A stretch of DNA of 26,080 nucleotides from a virus. Made by a program: the position numbers and the translations under genes. The stretch lies in IMG/VR virus record IMGVR_UViG_3300046002_000752, positions 1-26,080 of that record, one strand, 5' to 3'. A model generated the notes under the pieces. It made no database searches. It worked only from the letters and a program-made list of their open reading frames with translations, and was not told the DNA's origin. This document shows, in pieces, positions 21,755 through 26,080 of this stretch. Each line of letters opens with the position of its first letter. Position 1 is the stretch's first letter.

Positions 21755-22249
21755 TTACTTTTTAGCCCAAGGTGGCGCAGCCTTTCCACTGGCTGCCGCT
21801 GGTGCTGACGCAGGCATAACGCTGGATGCCGCAGGCGCTACGCTGCCGGACACTGACTTAAAACCCCGCACTTCGTTGCTTGCGCCATATTGCGCGTCTT
21901 GCTTGATCTCCAGCTTGATGGCAATCTGACCACCGATCAGTTGGTCGGTGTCGGCAACCTTTGCCAGCCCAATAGCACGCATGATCTCGCCCAACTGCTG
22001 GCGTCCTATCTCTTCGGCCTTAGGGTTAGCGTTCTTGATGATTAAGTTGCCGAACACCACACGACCCTGATGGCTTGGGCCGGTGATGTCGTAGCGCAGC
22101 TTGATGTACTGGCCGTTACCAGCCTTGGTATCTTTAAGTTCAGCTTGGGAGATGGTGCATGTGTACCAACCAGCAGGCAGCGGCTCAAAGCTGCCTGTGT
22201 TACCAACTGGAAGTTCGTTGACATCGAAAGATTCGGTGAGAAAAGCCAT
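21755..22249 (-). CDS. DUF669 family protein, probable single-stranded DNA-binding protein
   Basis: 164 residues. The core is MAFLTESFDVNELPVGNTGS, then LPAGWYTCTISQAELKDTKA, GNGQYIKLRYDITGP and RVVFGNLIIKNANPKAEEIG. This is the DUF669 signature, a beta-rich OB-like domain found beside phage recombinases. The tail from about residue 136 is an Ala/Ser/Pro linker ending in PPWAKK, unlike the acidic tip of bacterial SSB. It would coat single strands for the Sak4-like ATPase. It lies five bases after the upstream gene. Its TAA is followed by the + oriented hairpin. Confidence 0.82.
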   Translation of the reverse strand: MAFLTESFDVNELPVGNTGSFEPLPAGWYTCTISQAELKDTKAGNGQYIKLRYDITGPSHQGRVVFGNLIIKNANPKAEEIGRQQLGEIMRAIGLAKVADTDQLIGGQIAIKLEIKQDAQYGASNEVRGFKSVSGSVAPAASSVMPASAPAAASGKAAPPWAKK

Positions 22250-22254
22250 GATAT

Positions 22255-22641
22255 TTATTCCTTAACAGTGATTTTGAAAGATGGACGGCCAGGCTTGGCC
22301 GTAATTGCACCAGCCAAATGCTTGGTGATGGACTCGTCTGCTGATTTCCAGAGCGTTAGGTTTAGCTCTGGCTTCCAGCGGAACAATGTAGCCAAATGCT
22401 CGGTCAACCCTGATTCGGTCGCCAACATCTGCAACTTCTCTGAATCAACCTTGCGGTCAATCCGGCCAGAAATTTTGACAACAAAACCTTCAGGCTCTGT
22501 TGTCTCAGTAGACTCAAATGCATCAGGTAGCGCCAACTCCTTGACGATCAAATCTTCAATTTTCCGGCGTTCAATGACCGCATGTTCTTCAGCAGTCTTG
22601 TGGCGCAGCCAATCTGCGCTCAATGCTTTGAGGTCGCTCAT
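22255..22641 (-). CDS. Phage protein beside the recombination genes, unknown function
   Basis: 128 residues, starting MSDLKALSADWLRHKTAEEH. The first half is a charged helix (IERRKIEDLIVKELALPDAF). The second half (FVVKISGRIDRKVDSEKLQM, and WKPELNLTLWKSADESI) is mixed alpha/beta and ends SFKITVKE. It shares ATGA with the preceding small gene. Proteins of this length and layout commonly lie between a DUF669 gene and the recombinase in siphophages and podophages. A helper in recombination is a fair guess. Confidence 0.7.
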   Translation of the reverse strand: MSDLKALSADWLRHKTAEEHAVIERRKIEDLIVKELALPDAFESTETTEPEGFVVKISGRIDRKVDSEKLQMLATESGLTEHLATLFRWKPELNLTLWKSADESITKHLAGAITAKPGRPSFKITVKE

Positions 22642-22832
22642 TCGTCACGCTCCTTTAACATGGCGTCAGCTATGCGGTAAGAAACAAGCGCAGCATCTTC
22701 CTCATTAAGTACAGAGTCAGCGCTGACCGTTGCAGCAATCAACACTTGCATGGCCTTGGCAGCAAAGTAATCGCGCAAGGTCATGCCATCGTGCCCGTTG
22801 TAGGGCATCGGAAATGCTTGCAAGTACTTCAT
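22638..22832 (-). CDS. Small phage protein
   Basis: 64 residues, starting MKYLQAFPMPYNGHDGMTLR and continuing DYFAAKAMQVLIAATVSA, then a helix rich in Ala and Asp. Both ends are ATGA overlaps, so it is translationally linked to the recombinase gene before it and the 128-residue gene after it. The MTLRDYFAAKAM motif is frequent in small phage proteins without a known role. Confidence 0.68.
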   Translation of the reverse strand: MKYLQAFPMPYNGHDGMTLRDYFAAKAMQVLIAATVSADSVLNEEDAALVSYRIADAMLKERDE

Positions 22833-23506
22833 GCTTTGCCGCCGATCTTGTCAATGATTGCACCAAGGTCAGGTGCTTCCCACGCGCCGAGTTTGCCGGA
22901 GCGATCTTTGGCTAGCCAAAGGCCGTCTGAATCGCACATCAATGCACGCTGCGTTACGCCCTCGGCATCGCGCTCAACGCGCAGCGCCAGCACTTCGTCA
23001 AAGAAGTAGGGCAAGCCTTGTGTAAGACTCTTGCCGGGCATACCAGGGTTGTACAACATCTTGCCCATCTCGTCTGTGGACTTCTCCAGCTTGGCGCTCA
23101 TAAACACATGCTTGTTGGGCAAGTCGCGGAATGCACGGATCAACTCTTGCATGGTGCTATTCATCTCGCCGTATGCTGCGCGGCCATCTTTAGACTTTTT
23201 CATCTCGTAATGCAAGACTACTTCAGCCACCTCGCTGATTGAGTCCAACGCAACAGACTGGTAGCCTTCAGCCTCTTTGCTGTCCTTGCACCAAGCAAAA
23301 GCCTCGCGCAAATCATCCATTGAAGCAATCTCAATGTAGGGCAAGTCAGCGTCCTGAATAGACAACAAGCCACCCTCGGCAGACAATACGATCACATTGG
23401 GCAACGTCTTGACCAGCGTGGTCTTGCCTGCACCGGCTTGCCCGTACACCAACAACTTCACACCATTAGCAGACAAGCTGCCCGTAGACTTCAAATTGAT
23501 AGCCAT
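22829..23506 (-). CDS. RecA-like ATPase, Sak4-type recombinase (putative)
   Basis: 225 residues from ATG 23506 with GGAGAGCCAA in front. Walker A is GQAGAGKTT (22-30) and Walker B is SVALDSI (84-90) with Asp88. Further family-like blocks are PYIEIASMDDLREAF and LPNKHVFMSAKLEK. The size and motifs fit the AAA_24 group, which includes the Sak4 single-strand recombinases of phages. These pair homologous strands with the help of an SSB. It is the first gene of the long minus-strand operon, 119 bases from the divergent HTH gene. Another RecA-like role, such as a terminase-unrelated ATPase, cannot be excluded. Confidence 0.8.
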   Translation of the reverse strand: MAINLKSTGSLSANGVKLLVYGQAGAGKTTLVKTLPNVIVLSAEGGLLSIQDADLPYIEIASMDDLREAFAWCKDSKEAEGYQSVALDSISEVAEVVLHYEMKKSKDGRAAYGEMNSTMQELIRAFRDLPNKHVFMSAKLEKSTDEMGKMLYNPGMPGKSLTQGLPYFFDEVLALRVERDAEGVTQRALMCDSDGLWLAKDRSGKLGAWEAPDLGAIIDKIGGKA

Positions 23507-23625
23507 TTGGCTCTCCTTTTTCACCCACTTCAGGAAATCTGTTCTGGGTGTGCTTGCACTGTATCACACAATTTAGGGTAAGATTCGGCCAGCGCAACAA
23601 ATTAATTTAACAAAGGAAAAAGAAC
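23507..23625. promoter_or_regulatory. Divergent intergenic region with possible operator and promoter
   Basis: 119 bases between two genes reading apart, one for recombination and one for an HTH regulator. An imperfect palindrome spans 23548-23569: GTGTG and CACAC arms around a 12-base centre. For the + strand, TTGCAC (23554-23559) and TAAGAT (23579-23584), 19 bases apart, are a weak promoter candidate overlapping the palindrome. No good sigma-70 pair is visible for the minus strand. The layout resembles a phage early switch, with the HTH protein as the likely regulator. Confidence 0.5.
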
Positions 23626-23811
23626 ATGATGACACTTGAGCAAATACGAGAAGCTCTATCCGACCGAATGCCAAGCAAGGTGGCCGAGGCCACTGGTGTC
23701 CACTACAACACCATCAGGCAGATGCGCGACAACCCCAATGCGAACCCCACGCACAAGGTGATGATGGCCCTGTCAACCTATCTTGAAAGTCGGAAGGTGA
23801 CGCATGGCTGA
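23626..23811 (+). CDS. Small HTH regulator, Cro-like
   Basis: 61 residues from ATG 23626 after AAAGGAAAAAGAAC. A second ATG follows directly at 23629. Residues about 17-37 (SKVAEATGVHYNTIRQMRDN) form a helix-turn-helix, followed by PNANPTHKVMMALSTYLE, the usual third-helix and wing part of compact phage repressor or Cro-like proteins. It likely binds the divergent region just upstream and controls the minus operon, its own transcript, or both. It overlaps the primase-helicase gene by eight bases, so the two are co-transcribed. Confidence 0.8.
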   Translation: MMTLEQIREALSDRMPSKVAEATGVHYNTIRQMRDNPNANPTHKVMMALSTYLESRKVTHG

Positions 23812-25813
23812 CCTCTCAAAAGTCCTTGGTGGCCCGTGGGCACCAGCACCAGAAAAGCGGGTTGACCCGCCTGAAGTGCAACTTATTGACGCCATGCGTG
23901 CTGCGGGGCTGGAGCCGCCAGATCACATTGAGATGGACGGGAAGATTCACCGCTTTCGCTCGGGCACGAAGGGTGCGCCTGGCCACGGCGACAAGCCGGG
24001 CTGGTATTTGGTCTTTGGTGATGGCATCCCAGCGGGGCGCTTTGGCTGCTGGCGTGCAGGTTTTGAATCTAGTTTCCGCGCTGATGTAGGGCGCAAGCTC
24101 ACCCAGACCGAGGAGATGTCCCACGCCAAGCGTCTGGCCGAGGCCAAAGCCTTGCGGGACGCAGCCATTGAGCGCCAGCATCAAGTAGCTAGCGAGACAG
24201 TCGAAAAGATATGGACAGGCGCACAGGCAGCGCTCCCTGACCACCCCTACCTTGCCAAAAAGGGCATCGGCGTTCATGGCGCTCGTGCCACGGGCGATGG
24301 CCGCTTGGTAGTCCCCCTGTACGATGCAGATGGCACATTGTCTAGCCTCCAGTACATAGACCACGAAGGCGGCAAGTTGTACCACGCTGGCGGGCAGACC
24401 GGCGGCAAGTTTTGGGTGGTAGGCTCATCAGATGAGCTAGGCACGCTATATGTGGCCGAAGGCTTTGCCACCGCTGCTACCATTTTTGAGGCTACAAACC
24501 GGCCTTGCGTAGTGGCCTACAGTGCCAGCAACCTAGTGCCGGTGACTGGCAGTTTGCGAGAAAAGCACGGCATTATGCAAGACATTGTGATTGTGGCTGA
24601 CCATGACCAATCCGGCGTTGGTCAACGTTATGCAGAACAAGCATCAGCCAAGTACGGCGCACGCATGGTGATGCCTCCGATTCTCGGTGATGCCAACGAT
24701 TATGCCCAAGCGGGGCACAATTTGGCCGCACTGCTCATGCCACCAGCAAATGATTGGCTCATCCCCGCAGACGAGTTTTCAGCCCAACCCAGCCCCATTT
24801 CGTGGCTGGTCAAGCGCTGGATTCAGTCCCAAGCCTTGGTGATGGTGCATGGCCCATCAGGCGGCGGCAAGACCTTTGTGGTGCTGGATTGGTGCTTACG
24901 CATGGCAAGCGGCATCCCAGACTGGTGCGGCCACAAGGTACGCCAAGGCAATGTGGTCTATTTGGCCGGTGAAGGCCACCACGGCCTGCGAGGCAGGGTA
25001 GCAGCATGGAAGCACCACAACAAGGCCGGAAAGCTCAATATGTGGCTTTCCAAGGATGGCTGCGACCTCAACACCCCCATCGGCTACCTCAAGGTGGTGG
25101 AACAGGTCAGGATGCTCAAAGACAGGCCAAGCGTGATAGTGGTTGATACCCTGCACCGATTCTTAGCAGGTGACGAGAACAGCGCCCAAGACGCCAAGAC
25201 CATGTTAGACGCTTGCAACGCCCTGATGATGGAGTTTGACTGCTCAGTCATCCTTGTCCACCACACAGGCGTGTCAGACGAAGCACAGCACCGCGCCCGA
25301 GGCTCAAGCGCATGGCGTGGCGCTTTGGACATTGAGATCAGTATCGTTCCAGCCAAAGATGACCAGCCCATGCAGATCGTGCAGCGCAAGTCCAAGGATG
25401 CTGAAATGGCCCAGACGGTTTACGCCGAACTGCGCCAAGTGACCATCCCAGCTTGGTACGACGAGGACAACCAGCCAGTCACCAGCGCAGTGTTAGTTGA
25501 AGCCCAAGCCCCCGCTATCATCAAAAAAGACAGCAAAATTGAGAGCCACCGCAAAACATTTGAGAACGCATGGTGGGGCACAGGCGCTGAAGTGCGCGAG
25601 GGTTTACCCTACATTAGCAGGTCGGCACTTAAGGACAAGCTGGCTCAAGATGGGCGCAAACCACGCACCATTGAGAACGATTTGAGTCCGTCATATCCGG
25701 AAAAAATGATCGGTGCGCTTATCCTTTCGGAGATCATTAGCCCCATTGAACATGGCTGGATGGTGGTTGATGAGGTGCAATCGAGTGCCATGCTGGTGCG
25801 AAAAGGTGGGTAA
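23804..25813 (+). CDS. Primase-helicase with Toprim and RepA-type ATPase domains
   Basis: 669 residues. Residues about 30-100 form an N-terminal domain with GWYLVFGDGIPAGRFGCWR and no CHC2 zinc finger. The Toprim domain follows at about 212-300: VAEGFATAAT with Glu219 and VIVADHDQSGVG with Asp266 and Asp268. Residues about 335-520 are a RepA/RecA-like ATPase: Walker A HGPSGGGKT (349-357), LAGEGHHGLRGRV, Walker B VIVVDTLHR (444-452), ILVHHTG, and GSSAWRGALD. The C-terminal 150 residues look like a winged-helix region. It would prime and unwind at the phage origin. The start overlaps the HTH gene by eight bases. Confidence 0.9.
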   Translation: MADLSKVLGGPWAPAPEKRVDPPEVQLIDAMRAAGLEPPDHIEMDGKIHRFRSGTKGAPGHGDKPGWYLVFGDGIPAGRFGCWRAGFESSFRADVGRKLTQTEEMSHAKRLAEAKALRDAAIERQHQVASETVEKIWTGAQAALPDHPYLAKKGIGVHGARATGDGRLVVPLYDADGTLSSLQYIDHEGGKLYHAGGQTGGKFWVVGSSDELGTLYVAEGFATAATIFEATNRPCVVAYSASNLVPVTGSLREKHGIMQDIVIVADHDQSGVGQRYAEQASAKYGARMVMPPILGDANDYAQAGHNLAALLMPPANDWLIPADEFSAQPSPISWLVKRWIQSQALVMVHGPSGGGKTFVVLDWCLRMASGIPDWCGHKVRQGNVVYLAGEGHHGLRGRVAAWKHHNKAGKLNMWLSKDGCDLNTPIGYLKVVEQVRMLKDRPSVIVVDTLHRFLAGDENSAQDAKTMLDACNALMMEFDCSVILVHHTGVSDEAQHRARGSSAWRGALDIEISIVPAKDDQPMQIVQRKSKDAEMAQTVYAELRQVTIPAWYDEDNQPVTSAVLVEAQAPAIIKKDSKIESHRKTFENAWWGTGAEVREGLPYISRSALKDKLAQDGRKPRTIENDLSPSYPEKMIGALILSEIISPIEHGWMVVDEVQSSAMLVRKGG

Positions 25814-25818
25814 TTTCG

Positions 25819-25932
25819 TGCCCCCTAGCCCCCTGAATCCCCCTTTGGGGGGAATGAAGGTTAGGGGGCAAAACGCTCGAAAATGCCCCCTCCCCTCCCC
25901 TCACTCTCTTAAGAGTGAGGGGGTTAGGGGGC
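25819..25932. repeat. Two tandem C/G-rich inverted repeats
   Basis: The outer arms of the first are TGCCCCCTA (25819-25827) and TAGGGGGCA (25862-25870), with an inner CCCCC-TTT-GGGGG (25839-25851). The second has GCCCCCT (25885-25891) and AGGGGGC (25926-25932) outside, and CCCCTCACTCT (25897-25907) pairing with AGAGTGAGGGG (25912-25922) around CTTA inside. No T-run follows, so neither is an obvious intrinsic terminator. The minus strand of the second carries three closely spaced G-runs. Confidence 0.85.
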
Positions 25933-25979
25933 TTCGATGCTGCGAATGATTTGGGACAAAATTAAGATTGGAGAAGTAA

Positions 25980-26080
25980 GTGGACGCTAACATGACAAAC
26001 GAAGTGGTGACCAAACATGCTGGTGGTAGGCCAACGACTTTTGGGATTGATCATCCATGCTGGCTTGAGATGTGCAGGCA
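25980..26080 (+). CDS. Start of a phage gene, possibly terminase small subunit (partial)
   Basis: The frame is open to the window edge. GTG 25980 is preceded by GGAG at 25970-25973, a good spacing. ATG 25992 is an alternative. From ATG 25992 the protein begins MTNEVVTKHAGGRPTTFGID, then HPCWLEMCR. The AGGRPT opening is usual in small DNA-binding subunits of phage terminases and related regulators. The position before the expected terminase and portal genes fits. The visible part is too short for more. Confidence 0.5.
   Translation, partial: MDANMTNEVVTKHAGGRPTTFGIDHPCWLEMCR

Noticed and set aside
22070-22708. 212-residue + strand ORF opposite DUF669 and the 128-residue gene
   Set aside because: It spans three minus-strand genes with good ribosome binding sites and overlaps, and has no recognisable domain.
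23816-24385. 189-residue minus-strand ORF opposite the primase-helicase
   Set aside because: Shadow of a coding frame with a clear Toprim and ATPase protein. No start signal.
25713-25949. 78-residue + strand ORF over the palindromes
   Set aside because: An alternate frame of the primase-helicase end that runs into the inverted repeats and yields Pro/Leu low-complexity protein.
25937-25990. 17-residue ORF (MLRMIWDKIKIGEVSGR) before the last gene
   Set aside because: Too short to judge. No ribosome binding site was seen, and it overlaps the preferred GTG start of the next gene.

Overview
The window is part of a tailed double-stranded DNA phage genome with podovirus architecture and a P22-like order of virion genes. 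I see no bacterial housekeeping genes, tRNA, rRNA, CRISPR array, insertion sequence or integrase, so a free phage or part of a prophage are both possible. Protein style and base composition suggest a betaproteobacterial (Burkholderiales-like, perhaps freshwater) host, but that is inference. Genes are packed tightly. The only stretches over 100 bases without a gene are 23507-23625 (divergent regulatory region) and 25814-25979 (C/G-rich palindromes).

Region 1, 1-11969, + strand, virion genes: the end of a structural gene, scaffold, P22-type coat protein, two small virion proteins with TTCG-loop hairpins in front of them, two small ORFs, a gp4-like head-to-tail adaptor, a gp10-like DNA stabilisation protein, a short tail fibre, a cupin-like protein, and three large Ala/Gln-rich proteins in the position of the P22 ejection proteins. 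The first of these three carries a C-terminal peptidase S74 intramolecular chaperone.

Region 2, 11970-13987, + strand, lysis: three small (mostly membrane) proteins, a GTA-type holin and an M15 peptidase endolysin.

Region 3, 13953-23506, - strand, early/middle operon: it reads away from 23507-23625. In transcription order it holds a Sak4-like recombinase ATPase, two small proteins, a DUF669 SSB-like protein, a RecB/Cas4-like nuclease with an apparent Fe-S staple, a D12-class adenine methyltransferase, an HNH endonuclease, an SF2 helicase, two Cys-rich mini-proteins, a VRR-NUC nuclease and about a dozen tiny ORFs. Most junctions are four-base ATGA or GTGA overlaps. The nuclease, recombinase and SSB-like genes form a plausible recombination module. 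The HNH gene lies in an AT-rich patch that extends into the helicase gene.

Region 4, 23626-26080, + strand: a Cro-like HTH protein, a Toprim/RepA-type primase-helicase, two large C/G-rich hairpins, and the start of a gene that could be the terminase small subunit. Terminase and portal would then follow and join up with the left edge of the window.

Coordinates follow the start codons I prefer. Where a longer open frame exists I moved the start to the codon supported by a ribosome binding site or a four-base overlap. All family names come from recognising motifs by eye. No database search was run.
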